From assembly GCA_003344405.1 (NCBI GenBank), contig NOWV01000021.1:496001-560000 (forward strand): a stretch of 64,000 nt of DNA, in the 5' to 3' direction. Shown piece by piece: positions 39,701-53,000 of this stretch (positions are counted from its first letter, which is position 1; each line of letters opens with the position of its first letter). Source of the DNA: Trichoplax sp. H2. Its lineage: Eukaryota; Placozoa; Uniplacotomia; Trichoplacea. The translations under genes were made by a program, and so were the position numbers. The notes beneath the pieces are model-generated. The model ran no database searches, was not told the origin of the DNA, and saw nothing but the letters and a program-made list of their open reading frames with translations.

Positions 39701-40952
39701 TTCTTATCTTGAAATAAAGAAATTTCTATATCCATCCTACAGTAGACTATCCTACATGGAATGGAGCAGGTCAATCTTTCCATCGTCTAGAAATGGGAAT
39801 CTATTCTAAATTTCGAATCGTTGCTATTCCTACCTACTACTACCACCACTTCCAGCATTTTTATAACATCAGATAAGAGTGCATTTTACCTTTCTCGCTC
39901 TCTTACTAATAGTAGGGAATATAATACACCTATAAGTATGCTAATAGCAAGGAAAAGCGCTAAAAGAGTCAATTGAAAATACATTCTTCTACTATGTCAC
40001 TTGTGCATATTGACTTTTCTCATTTTCCTATATCCGCATAGCAAGGATATGTCGAAAAGAGAATTGGAATTATAATCTTTCTACTGTGTGCAACTTGTGT
40101 AACCTTCTAATACAATTAATTGATTATAGTGGACAATAGATTGCTATTCAAGCCAATATTGCCTATACAGGATAAAACAGTAACCGCTAACAAATTGATT
40201 GACGACATGTTTGTTATGTCTACTAGTCGTTTTTATTCATTAAACAAAGAAAATCGGGGCAATTTTCCTTCTGTTTTTTCCTATAACAACTACCATAATT
40301 GATGCTCATGCGTGCTATTTCCAATTTTTTGATTTAATGATCTGCAAGTGATCATCATAATTGATGAGCAATAATATCCTTGTCGCATTAGTGATGATCA
40401 CTAGCTAGTTTACGAATATCGACCGCATCTGTGGTGCTAAAGTTATCCCTTGAAGAATTTGCATCCATTTCATGACTTACTCTCTCTATTTACCCGTCTT
40501 TTAACGGATTGATTATTGATAAGAATTAGAATTGGAATAGAATTGCAAGATTTGAAAGCTATCGTGAAAAAACAGAAGTAAGAAAAATGAAGATAAATCT
40601 TGTCATTATCTAACTAACTTGATCAGGTCTATTATCCATCATAGATGGATGGATTTATTTTTTTTCTCCTCAATTATTGTTTATTCATGTCGTTGTAAAA
40701 TGTTATTTTATTAAAGTCATTCTCCTTTTTCTAATGGTAAAATGGATGTCAACACTCATTTGATTTTTTGCTTGTTTTTCACTCTTCTCCATAAGCTAGA
40801 AAATTCGATTACTATCTTGCACCGAATTATTTGGATATTAATTACTCCATTCCTTCTTGCTAAGGTGAATGAAAGTCTACTTGATAGCAAGGGACTTGTT
40901 CAACGAGGATTCCATACTAATATTATTTTTCCTCTTTCGACTAATATTAGAT
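36797..40952. other. Long AT-rich intergenic region upstream of CFAP36
   Basis: No exon is supported over about 4.1 kb. Open frames here are short and AT-driven. Loose direct repeats around 39960-40110 (CATTCTTCTACTATGTCACTTGTG and a diverged partner) are the only structure noted. Confidence 0.5.
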
Positions 40953-43900
40953 ATGGATGCGGAAGAAATTATTAAAAATGTATTTTCCTTTCTTCGTACA
41001 CCTATTTGGATGGTACCAGTGCTCACCTTTCTAGAGCAAAATTGTATACGTAAGTGGTTCTCTACGCCATTTATGATTGCCTTGTTTGAATTGCTTTCGA
41101 ACGCTTTCTTGCATCATTACTAACTCGAAACCGATGAAAAGAGAATAGAATTCTTGTCAGCTTTTTTCATGACTGTATTGATGGTTTTCCAACTCAGTCA
41201 AGAAGTGTTAAAATGACTTTTAAAATTGAATGTAAGAATGGGAAATTTCTCCCTCTACTTTGATTGGAAAACACTCTTGGATGAATGGCGTTGTGATGTC
41301 CTATTTTACATTCACAAGATAGTTGTTCGCCATTTCGTCTTCTTTCTTAAAATAACTATTTACTAACGCTTATGCTGATTTTGCAATCATTTCCTAAAGG
41401 TAATGGAGACCTTTAGAATCATTATTGCCAACTATTTTATCCATATTTAACACTATTTAGATGGTACCTTTCAACTTCTTCCAGGCTTATTATGCATGAC
41501 TTTTATCTTCATTTATAAATTCTAACTACAGTACAGGCGATAGACTTCTCTTGTCTTGCATCCCATCATCCTTTCTCACTATTTTATGCTCATTGGAAAA
41601 TGATAGACGTTTTCTCTTCTTTTCGATATTTTTAGTTATCTTCGTTCTGTTTTAGTAGAGACGATGACTATTTTTATCTAGTTACAGTGCCATAAGCTTT
41701 CATTATCCATTTTCTACACTGTTTTATCAAAGATCGCTGGAGGCTTGTTGTACTGTCGTATCATCCATCACTATCGTTTTATGTGATACGATAACTATTT
41801 CTACTTCTTATAATTCTACATTATTTCACAAAAATAGGATAGACACTCTTCGTTTTTATTACGATAGGCAGTTTTCGTCTTGTAATAGGCTATTGATTTT
41901 TAGCCTTTATCTTGATTTTAAATCGTCTGTCGATGACGATGGACTCTTTTCGTCTTAGTCGTATTTATTACGATTTTGCATGCCTTACAGAAAGGTAATA
42001 AACACCTTTCGTCTTGTAGAATATCTCCATGTGTCGTTTAATATCATGTTACATGGGAAGACGATGAATATTTTTCATTTAGTAGAATAGCTCCATGTAT
42101 CGTTTATTATTATCATGTTGCATCGGAAAACGATGAATATCTTTCGTCTTATAGCAGGATATTTCTTGACAGCTTTTCACAATCCACTTGCATCATCTAA
42201 CGAAAGGTGATCAAGATAGTTGATTTTGTTGGATATTTCTACCCTTTATTTTATATCGTTTAAACACAAATAAGATTGTTCTATAGGGTATTTCTACCCT
42301 TCATTTTATATTGTTTGACGATCCTACAAGATTGTCTTACCGAATATTTCTACCCTTTATTTGTATCATTTGACGATTTCATAAGACTGTCTTATTGAAT
42401 ATTTTTACCCGTCACTTGTATCATTCTACAATTCCATAAGGCTATCTTACTGAATATTTCTACTCGTCATTTGTATCATTTGGCGATACCACAAGACTGT
42501 CTTATTGAATATTTCTACTCATCATTTGTATCACTCTTATTCAATATTTCTACCCCAATTTGTATCTTTGGATGACTCCATACAACTGTCTCACTGAATA
42601 TTGCGGCCTTTCACTTTCATCATTTAACGATTGCAGAAGGCTGGTATGGTTGTCTTGTGGAATATTTCCACCCTTGATTTTATATCGATTGACAATCGGA
42701 TAAGACCATTTGTTTTTTCTTGCAGATTTCTACACTTCATTAGTATTTCTTGACGATTCCATCAGACTGGTTGTCTTGTGAAATAGGTCTACCATTCATT
42801 TGTATCATTTGACAATTCCAAAACTGGAATACTTTTATCCCTTTCTTGTACCATAGGACGATTCCACAAGACTGTCTGTTTGTGAATACTTCTGCCCTTC
42901 ATTTGTATCGTTGGACAATTCCATAGGACTGGCCATCTTGTGGAATAGTTCTACCTTTCATTTGTATCATTTAACGATTCTATAATTTTTTTATCTCACT
43001 TGACGATCAATAAAATTGTTTATCTTGTTGGACATTTCTACCCTTCATTTTCTATCCTTTAACGCGAAACACGCTTGATCTTGATGGCAGGATATTTGCG
43101 TCCTTCATCATTCCTTAGCATTGCCTGACAATAAGCACCTATAGACATTCTTTGCCTATCGTCTAGCGATAAACCCCTTTCCTTATACTATCAGATATAG
43201 ACGGATTTCTATCCTTGCATTTTCCATTCCTTACCGAAAAGCGACAGACTACTTTGGCCTCGCTTAGCACTACCCTTCCTTTGCCTTGATGGAAGGTTAT
43301 TCATGCCTTGTAACCTTTTTCATAATTTTCAGTATTTTTCACACATGGATCCCTTTTGTCGTGTTGTAGGATACAATATCACTTGAACGATCATTTTTCT
43401 TTACTATTTTGTAAGACAAGAACACATTACAACTGTAGTCATTTTATACGATCATAATAAATAATTATCGATTACTTGAAAAAGATGGCTTGCAATACTA
43501 GTCTGAAAGAGTTATTACCCATCTATTTCCTGCGAAAGGAAAATGAAGACAATAATAATAGCCATCTTGAATTTCAGGTATTGTTATTATATCCCATTCG
43601 TTCTCATCATTGAAGGTAGAAAATCTCCTTGAACAATTCAACATGTTATGCTTAGAGTAACATCTAGGATATTATTCTATCGCATAGAAGTTAATAGACA
43701 ATTCCATTGATTTCCATGCCATACCCTAATTACTTCCCCCGTCCTCTGCAATCCACACTTTCCATAAATAAAGTAGCAGAATAGACTAAGTATCGAGTAA
43801 AAGAAAGCGAATTTCTCCCTTCCCCTATAGAGATGAAAGCTTTGCCATTTCTTTACATCTATTTCTCATACCAGATATGGAATTCAATAAGTTGATGATA

Positions 43901-46900
43901 TTCATGGCGATATGAGAAACTCTTTTCAAAGACTATTTATCAAGCTAATTATATAATTATTGAATCGAATGATTTGAAGGTGATTTTGATGGCGATATCG
44001 AGAAATTGTTTTTCACCTATTCCTCATCCTAAATATTCAATCACATGAATTGAAAATAATTTCTATGAGGAAATGGAGAAATTCTTTTCGTATAAATAAA
44101 TTTTTATGACGAAATGGAGAATTCTTTTGAGATCACTTTGCAAGCTAAATACGAATAGTAATAAATCAAATGAAATTGAAAATGATTTTCACGACCATAC
44201 CGCAAAATTTGTTTTACAAACTTCCCATATTCAACACAGAATCCAATGAATTGAAAATGATTTTCATGAAGAAATGGAGAAATTCTTTCCACATACCTTT
44301 CAATCTAAATATTAAATCAAAGGAATTGAAAATGACTTTCATGAAGAAATGGAGAAATTCATTCCTATTGCTAAATATCCAATTCAATGAATTAAATACG
44401 ACTTTCATGGCGATATCGAGAAAATATTATATTTAGATACCTAACCCATTTCTCATGCTAAGTATATCGAATTCAGTTCATTGAAAACAACTTTTATGGT
44501 GGTATTGAGAAATTGCTATCAGATTGCAGACCTACTGCATTTCTGTTGCTAAATATCCGATTCATTTTATGGCGATATTGAGAAATTGCTATCAGATAGT
44601 TGACTTATTTCTATTGCTAAATATGCAATCCATAAATTGAAGATGACTTTTATGGCGATATCGAGAAATTGTTTTCAAATAATTGACCTATTCCTATAGT
44701 TAATATATCCAATTCAGTGAAATGAAAGGCGACTCTCATGGCAACGACGAGAATTTATTTTCAGATAGTTAAACTATTTCTATATGCTAAATATCCAATC
44801 CAATGAATTGAAGATAACTTGACGATGTCGAGAAATTCTTTTTCACTTTTATCTCGTGCTTAATATTGATCTATCGAAAATGACTTTCATGATAATATAA
44901 TAGAAATTGCACAACTACAACTCCGACTCTAAAACGTTTTATTGATACATTCTAGTCTTTAATCCCACGGATGAAAACCAAGAACAATCCCATCTCGAAT
45001 TACACAGTCGATACAAACATTTGGTAAGTTTCTTCTCTATTGACTTACGCCATAAATACACGCAAGAATTTACTTTCAATTACTTTCATTTACATTACGA
45101 CAGTTGGACAAGTTTTGAATGTAATCCCTTGATCATATCAGGCTTAATCACATAGTTATCAATATCTTGAAGAGAATATCTAATAGGATTCCTCAATCCA
45201 ACAGTTAATAAAGTCTTCTATGCAATCTTTCATAATAAGATTATTCCTGAATCGAATAGTTAAAAAATCTTGATGGTAAATATCCTGGTCAAATCACGAT
45301 GATTGCTTAATGTAGCAATAGCCAAAATCTTGAAGGCAAAGTCTAATGGGATTTCTCTATCCAACAGTTAATAAAGCCTTGAATGCAATTTGCCTAGTTA
45401 AGATAATTCCTTAATCGAATAGTTGCAATATCCTACTCAAATCAAGATAGTGCCTTCAGCCAACAGTTGCTAAAATCTTGACGGCGATAACGAATACGAC
45501 AAATCAAATGATTCCACAATCGAATAGTTGATAACATCCAGAATGCAATTTGTCAAATGAAGATATTTCCTTCATCTAATAGTTAAAAAATTCATGACAA
45601 TATCCCAGTCAAATGAAGATCATTTCTCAATCAAATAGTTGAAAGAGTCTTAAATACAATATACCAGTCAAATCAAGATGATTCCTTAATCCGGTAAATT
45701 GAAAAAGCCTTTAAGGCAATATCCGAAGTGTCAAATCAAAAGAATTTCTTAATTCAACAGTTGCAAAACTCTTAAATGCAATATCTAATGTGTCGAATGG
45801 AGATGATTCGCTCAAAGTCCGTTTTGGACGGGAGGGATTTGTAGTTTTTATTTGCCTTATTAATACGGTAGACCAATAGATGGACAGTAATAAATTATTC
45901 GATACAAGCTTATCCCTTATTAATTTGTACTCTTTCCATTCCTTAGAGGAAAAAAATTTTTTAAATAAATATGAATGGATATCTCTGCTATCTTTATAAA
46001 GCATATTAATCTGGTCTATTCCAAGCCTTCCAATCTTATAACAATCATAATATTGGCTACGGAATAAATAAATTCAAAACCATCACCATTTTGTCTATTC
46101 CAAGATTCTCTACCTTACCATCATAATATTGATCGTATAAAATCTTCTAAAAGCATATCGATCCTGTTTACTCCAAGGCTTTCCATCTTACCACAATCAT
46201 GATATCGGCTGTAGGATAATGAATACCTTTCAAAACCACCTCTATCGTGTCTATTCCAAGATTTTCTGTCTTACCATCATGATATTGATAGCAGAATACC
46301 TCTTAAAAGCATGTCGATCTTGTCTATTCCAGGACTTTCCATCTGACTACAATCATAATATTGACTGTAGGATAAATGGGATCTTCTAAAAGCAATCCTG
46401 TCTAGTCTACAGTACAGTATAACTCGATTTTTTGCCTTCATGATATGAACTGTAGAATTGATGAAACTCTTATAAAAAGTATCTTGATCTTGTCTAGGTA
46501 TCTTATATCATAACATTATTTTTTTAAAAGGTCGACGCACTACTAAAGAGCTTTTTGGAAGATATCCATGTACAAGAAGAGCAATTTGTACAAGCGTGCA
46601 GCTCACCATTGGCACAAGCTAATATACCAAAGGTAATTGAGAAAGTTTAACCTAGGGAAATTCAATTAGACTTCTTCCTAGTCATACCGCTAATATTGTC
46701 ATATATACGAACCGCTAATAAAGAAATAGATAGCCTGCCATGACTTGTTAGCAAGTTCTACTCTTTCATAGTAGCACATTATCTACCCTATTTACTTTCA
46801 TTCCTAAACAATTTCTTTATCCTTTGCTTTGAAAAATGCATCATGTACTTTTCTTTTTTCAACTACCGTTTTCTTTCCTAAAACGACGATAGCATCGTAG

Positions 46901-49900
46901 ATCGCTAGTCGATCTTTCTTTAGCCATTCTATAGCAGTCTTTCTTAACACTTGAAAGTAGTTGTCAAGTTTACGCGATAGATCGACAATGAAATAGAAAC
47001 GAGTAATTATAGTTGAGAAATTATTATTATATTATGCGTATATTAACCAGTCTTCAATTGTGAGAATTGCAATTGTATGCAAGCACAACAAGGCTATCAA
47101 CATTCATCAAGCAGCTAGTCTTGTATTCCTATTGAATTTCAAAGAGTAATATTGACTTGGAATTGAGTTGTTCTTTTCATCATCCTGCGTGTAATTAATA
47201 ATTCAAAGTTAAATTAACGCAGGTGTAATCTAATTTTTCCTAGAGCAGCGATGAAAATTAGTACTAAATACCGATTTGATCATCTTATTTTAATCATCTT
47301 AGAGCTAAAAAATTAAAGATTATACTAATATGGTTACAATATAAAGCTTATTAACAGGAAAGTCGACAAAAAATTCAGGATAAATGCTATTAATTGCCCT
47401 ATAAATTTAAAAAAATAGAGATTACATTAATGTAGTTACAATATAAAGTTTGATAAAAGAAAAAGAAGGCAAAAATATTTGGGATAAATGTTATTAATCA
47501 TCATATAATTAACAACTAGAGATAAATTAATTTAGTTGCAATTCAAATTTTACCAACAGGAATCAGTTAAAGCTAGAAATTTATATTAATAGTTACAGTT
47601 CAAGTTGCCAACAGAAAAGATGATGAAAAATTCTAGATTAATGTTACTAATTATGATATAATTAAAAAATTAAGAGTTTAGGTACTAGTATTAATATAGC
47701 TATAATTCAAATTTAACCATCAGGAAAGGAGGGTGATGATGACAAATCCAAGATAAATATTTAAGGCTAGAGATTGTGTTATTATGTATATAGTTACAAA
47801 TCGAATTTTACCAACGAGAAGGATAATAAAAAATGAACAGTCATTTAAGCCTAGAGACTATACTAAATTACTATCCTAGAATTGAAAACTACAGATTGTA
47901 TTAATGGAGTAGCAATTCAAATTTTACAAGCAATAAAATAATGAAAAATTAACGATAAATTTTAATCATTGTAGACTTTAAAAACTAGAAATTATACAAT
48001 ATTAATAAGTCGCAGTTTCAAGTTTATAATAAGAAAGATGAAAAATATTAATCATCGCATAATTATAGCTACAATTCAATTCTCGAAGAGAAATAAAACA
48101 AGTAAATGACAATGAATAATCTTAACGTGATGGAAATTAAACATTAATATTAGCTTCAATTCAATTTTCACCAACAGGAGATGCTTCGACAAATCTGGGC
48201 TGCTGATAATTACGAAATATTTAAGCAAATAATGGTACAAAAAAATATTGAATTACAAGTTCAAGCACTGCGATTAATGCAACAACGTTTCGGACTTGGT
48301 CCACCTATAGCTTCTGACAATTTACCTGCATCAACTACCGAAGCTGCTTCTAGTCCATATGATCCTGAAGAAGATGTTAATGAGGAAGAAGTATTACTAC
48401 GCCAAGTAATTCGTTTATCATTAGATGAATTTAGAAGATCGGAATCGGAAGACTACTCTACCGAATTAGACGATGCCATTAAATCATCTAGGAAAGAAAG
48501 TGAAAGACTGCTTGAAGAAGCACGCCGAGAACAAGAAGAGTTAGAGAAAGCTTTATTACTGTCAATGAAAAATTTTGTTAATGAAGATTCATCAGACCCG
48601 AATGCTTCCAAAAAATTGCCTGGATTGAATACTTCGCCGGCTAAAGTTAAACCAAGCAGTAAAGCTATTCCTCAAATTGTTAATACGGCTTCAGATTTGA
48701 GCCCAATCGACACTAAATCTCTTCCAAAACTGCAATTAGGAAAAGTAAGTTATTGATGTTAATTACGTCTGATACACGCATCGTATTACTTAATTTAACA
48801 GAATAACTATATGTAAGTAGATTACTGTAAACGAAATGTCCATAGCTAATGCCGTACAGCATAATAATTATCATGAATTTTTAAATGATGTCATGGAATA
48901 TAATGAACTAATACCGCGTCAGAATTACATAACCATTGAGGAGAAAATTCTCCTTTACACTCTAAATATGACCGAATAGACGATCTAGGGGTTAGGATAC
49001 AACGGTTTAAATATTACATTTCGCATAATCTGCAAATGATAATATTTCTATAATAATCTAATGATATCTGGTAAAATATTGGTATTTAAAAGGTAGTATA
49101 GATATAAGAAGTTATCCATTTTAAAGATCATACAACCCTTTAAGTAAGATTTCAAGTAATTAAATTAAGCGTAAAAGTGATGATGCTATCGATAGTTGTA
49201 TCCGCTAAAGTCGCCAAATGGTGACATAATAGAATATAACATCAAAATGATATTATATCATGCTAATTAATATTTAGCTACTAAATACCAATACTTGAAT
49301 TACATCTAATCGCTACGTAATATTTCTATGATAGTTTTATTACATGGAAAGTATCATTCTAGAAAGCTATACAGTAACTAACAAGTATCTCTCTTACTCT
49401 TGATTAAGATTTGAACCATTTAAGAGAATAAAAGACATTGCTTAACTTCATCCCCTGTATAAGATATGTACGATAGTTCAACAAAATTATATTGTTCTAA
49501 TATCTTAGCCACTAAATTCCAATAATTTCTAATCGTTATGCAATGTTTTCGTAACAGTTGTATTACGTAAAGCTACGCGGTCAACAAATATTTATTTTAT
49601 TGTTAATTAAGTTGTTAGAATCAATCAAGAGAATAAATTATCCTTCTTTTTTTCCTGTTTTCAAAAGGCAACTGAACCAGATCGAAATACGGATGCCGGT
49701 GCACAATGGTTAGCTAATGCTAAAGCTGAAGCCCAATCTATGGATAAAAATAAGGACACCATCGCCGGTAGCGATGATGGTGATGACATTGGTAAGCGTC
49801 GTGATTATTTCGCTCTTCAAAGAGATCGATTAGTCGCTAAAAAGAAAGCTGAAAGAGAGAAAAAATTAGATGAATTTACTAAAGACAGTAATGGAGGACA

Positions 49901-50075
49901 AGCGACACGACCTAAATCAGCGCGGGTTGCACGCCAAGCTATTTCTACTGGGAAAGTTACACAAAATCAAGCAGCTAGCAATTCGAGTGTCAACAAGGAT
50001 AATAACTTAGCTATGCGCGTTGCTCTAGCACAACGTTTGAAGAAAGAAGTCATTGATAAATCTTCTACCCAATAG
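40953..50075 (+). CDS. CFAP36: Cilia- and flagella-associated protein 36 (BART-domain protein)
   Basis: CFAP36 (CCDC104/BARTL1) binds the ciliary GTPase ARL3 through an N-terminal BART-like helical domain. Exons: 40953-41049, 44956-45023, 46531-46632, 48178-48744, 49668-50075; 413 residues, phases consistent. Family signatures in order: FLRTPIWMVPVLTFLEQNC (about 14-32), DENQEQSHLELHSRYKHL, LLKSFLEDIHVQEEQF, QACSSPLA (about 77-84) and WAADNYEIFKQIMVQKNIE (96-114), which complete the BART fold. Then come three UIM-like helices (about 157-175, 182-196, 207-222), and a basic coiled coil with KRRDYFALQRDRLVAKKKAE and RVALAQRLKKEVI, which matches the CFAP36 C terminus. Introns are 0.9-3.9 kb, mostly larger than others in the window, and contain tandem arrays (separate entries). 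Confidence 0.93.
41640..43080. repeat. Degenerate tandem array 1 in CFAP36 intron 1
   Basis: Units of about 60-85 bp recur with TTTCTACCCTTCATTTGTAT, CATTTGACGATTCCA and AAGACTGTCTTATTGAATA. The 5' part (41640-42200) uses a related unit with CGATGAATATCTTTCGTCTT. Copies are strongly diverged, so the array is old. Confidence 0.75.
43900..44880. repeat. Degenerate tandem array 2 in CFAP36 intron 1
   Basis: Units of roughly 90-110 bp share GAATTGAAAATGACTTTCAT, GGCGATATCGAGAAATT and CTATTGCTAAATATCCAA. At least eight copies are recognisable. The array ends about 75 bp before exon 2. Confidence 0.8.
45130..45800. repeat. Degenerate tandem array 3 in CFAP36 intron 2
   Basis: Units of about 60-75 bp share ATTCCTTAATCCAACAGTT, AAAATCTTGAATGCAATATC and CAGTCAAATCAAGATGATT. 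The motif is unrelated to arrays 1 and 2. Confidence 0.75.
46000..46500. repeat. Degenerate tandem array 4 in CFAP36 intron 2
   Basis: Units of about 60-120 bp share TCTTGTCTATTCCAAGACTT, TCCATCTTACCACAATCAT and GATATTGACTGTAGGATAA. The array ends about 30 bp before exon 3. Confidence 0.75.
47240..48177. repeat. Degenerate tandem array 5 in CFAP36 intron 3
   Basis: Units of about 110 bp share GATGAAAAATTCAGGATAAA, TATTAATCATCATATAATTA, CTAGAGATTATATTAATA and GTTACAATTCAAATTTTACC, followed by AACAGG. The last unit ends exactly at the true acceptor (CCAACAG, 48171-48177), so several upstream units carry copies of the 3' splice site. Confidence 0.8.
49230..49640. repeat. Two-copy diverged duplication in CFAP36 intron 4
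   Basis: Two units of roughly 200-240 bp share TTAGC(T/C)ACTAAATTCCAATA, TCTAATCG(C/T)TA(C/T)G, ATTACGTAAAG and TCAAGAGAATAAA. Copies are strongly diverged. Confidence 0.6.
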
Positions 50076-53000
50076 CTTTATTTATTTCTACCGTTATTCC
50101 TATGTATTCTTCTCTTAATGACTATCCACTTCATCTTCACAAATCTGACAAGTGACAATAAGATAATAATAATTTATATGTAATCACTTCTATTCTATAT
50201 TAAATATGTAAAAAGTTGATCATCTTGCCTTAACATATCTATCGCTACCTGATAAAGACGAATATTGGATAATTAATTTAAAACTTTCAATTTTTTCATA
50301 CATTCATAGTTTTCTATGCTCCTTTGTATTACAGCATTCTAATAAAAATGAACAGAGAGTTGAAGATATCACTGTGATAGATATGAAATAGTGTGTATTA
50401 TTGCATATAGCACCGGCAAGTTCATGATTTAAATCTGCTATAGAGGAATTTGTTGGAATACCTTATTTTACCAATTTAAGAGCAATATGCTTATAAGGTG
50501 ACACAGCTTCGGCATGATTTTATCAATATCTTTCCCCATCTTGTTTAACGCTTGCTCTTAATGTTTCAGTCAAGACTACATAGATTAGATTGCATAACAG
50601 CTTAATTACGCTATCATACCGTTATTCACGGTAGCACCGCAAATATTACAGACAGTGTTATCCATGCTAATCGATCAATATATTCACTTGGGTGATTGTA
50701 TACGCATAACATAACATACATACATTCCGTGTTGTCAAGCTAATAAGATTTTAACAATAGTTGACAATTACAGCTTGTTATAGGCTAAAAATTTCCAAAC
50801 TTGGAAATTGTATTAAGGTTTCTTTTACCTTTTATTATATATGTATAAGAAATTGGAATACCAACCAGTTAGTGTTCCGATACTAGATTGAATTGGGATA
50901 AAGCAGAGTAAGACTTTCACCTGCTAGAAAATCACAATCTAGTGCATTATTAACTATCAGATTAAGCCTATAATAGGTTTTGAAACTCTGAACTTGTCAT
51001 ACAAGTCATTTCAACTTTAATAATTAGCCAATTTAACGTACTATGATAGCGGGTAGCATTGAATTATAAATATCCTTTTATCACATGATTTTATTTCAGA
51101 ATAATTTAATTCGATCCTTTTATAAAACTTACTACTGCTGTAAAATAAGATAATATCTAATCATTATTACAAGTGATATGGAATAAATGTGGCGTAGTGT
51201 ATAGTCTTATGATACCGGATAGCTTGCTGCTATGTAGATTTACTCCAGGTCGATTTAATTCGATCAATTCAAAAGCTTACTGGGTTAGTGATCGTAAAAT
51301 AAGATCCAAATTATGATGGCAGTAGCGTAAGATAAATGTTAAAAGGTGATGTAGTTCAAGATACTCTAGCAAATTTTTTTAGCGACATCTACTATATGGT
51401 TAATCCGCGCTAAGTATTAAAAATTAAGAATGCCTGTAAATTGACGCTTTTAGCTAATTGCAATTATTGCCATTTTCCGTAGTTATTTTAAACTAGTATA
51501 TCTGAAACGAGTAGAAATAGAATCAAAGAACAAAGACAAGCATCATAAAGACTCTATGAGAGAAAAATCGGCATACATCTTAAGCACAACATATGAGCGT
51601 ACCCTAAAAATAGATTCATGGTACAAAGACAGGCGTAATACCATTTAAACCCCTTATGGGAAAGAAAGATCAGTATAACTTGATTTCAATATTTACATCA
51701 CTTTGATTTAGATTATCATAATACAATAGCAAAGGCATAAGATAGTATTTTAACTAGATCGGAATGCAATAGGCATGTCATAATCATAATAATAATTAGG
51801 TATCAAAATGAATCGTCTATCCTATAACATCTGTATCTAGGAGAAAGTCAATTTTAACTAATTTTATAATAGATCAAATTCTCTTTTAATTAATTATTTA
51901 ATATTAGGCTGCCATGGTTGTAGTATACCAGTAACGCTTTGAAAAGTATAATATTGCGTAGTAATTTGAAAGAAAATTGAATATTATAGCTATTCTTATT
52001 TTACATTTACGTTTTTATTTAACTAAAGTTCAATTTAGATTGATAAGTTTCTCACGTTACGATTCTTGAATAACCTGCTGTTTTGAAAATATTATAATTA
52101 TAACAAATAAATCAACAATTATATTATCAAGCAACAACGAAACAGTAAAGTGGATTTACATTGATTGCTGCCTATTTCCATTGTGGTCAATACATAGATA
52201 TTGTATCGGATACAGTAAACATAGATGCATAATATTCATTAGATTTATATTTTAGACAAAAAACTATCTATTATTCGGAGCTAAATTGTACTCTAAATAT
52301 ATTAAATATGTAATATTACTGCTTGATTAAATAAATTACGAAATCTATCTCTGCCAATCAAAAAATGGACTAGTCAGAAAATATATTAAGTAATACAAGA
52401 CAGTAACAAAGTAATTTTTCCTATTTCCAACAGAAACCAATACCCTATAACTTATTGAGTATTATATTAGTAGCTGAGCTAACATATCAATTTAGATATT
52501 AAAATACTATAATGCTTTTATTAGTTATGAAATGAAGACTATATCATAATTTAATTAGGTGTATTGTTTTAGAAAGAAATTTACTTCTAATAGTCTCGAC
52601 ATACTATAAGAATCATATAGTATTTCTTATAAAAAATCAATAATATTAAAACTGCTTTTAAAATGTATAGATACCGTATTATATTTTAACAAATTTATGA
52701 GGTTGATAATTCATATATCCGGTACACTTGAAAGAAGATCGTGTAATATTTTGTCGGAGGATATCAGTGTTGTCTAACTGTAAATACGTGTATTTAAAAA
52801 TATGCCAATAAAGTCATACGATTTACAACTAGGTGATCTTTTCATAAATGTAATCCATTATTATCTAATCACTTAATAACGCAAAATAATACTTGTTTGC
52901 CAGATTTCAGAGAGTAAAGAAAATGTTTTGTCGCCAGTTGAATTTATTTATAACTATAGCAGTTGTTACTTAATGGTTCTATCGATAGGGTAACGTGTAT

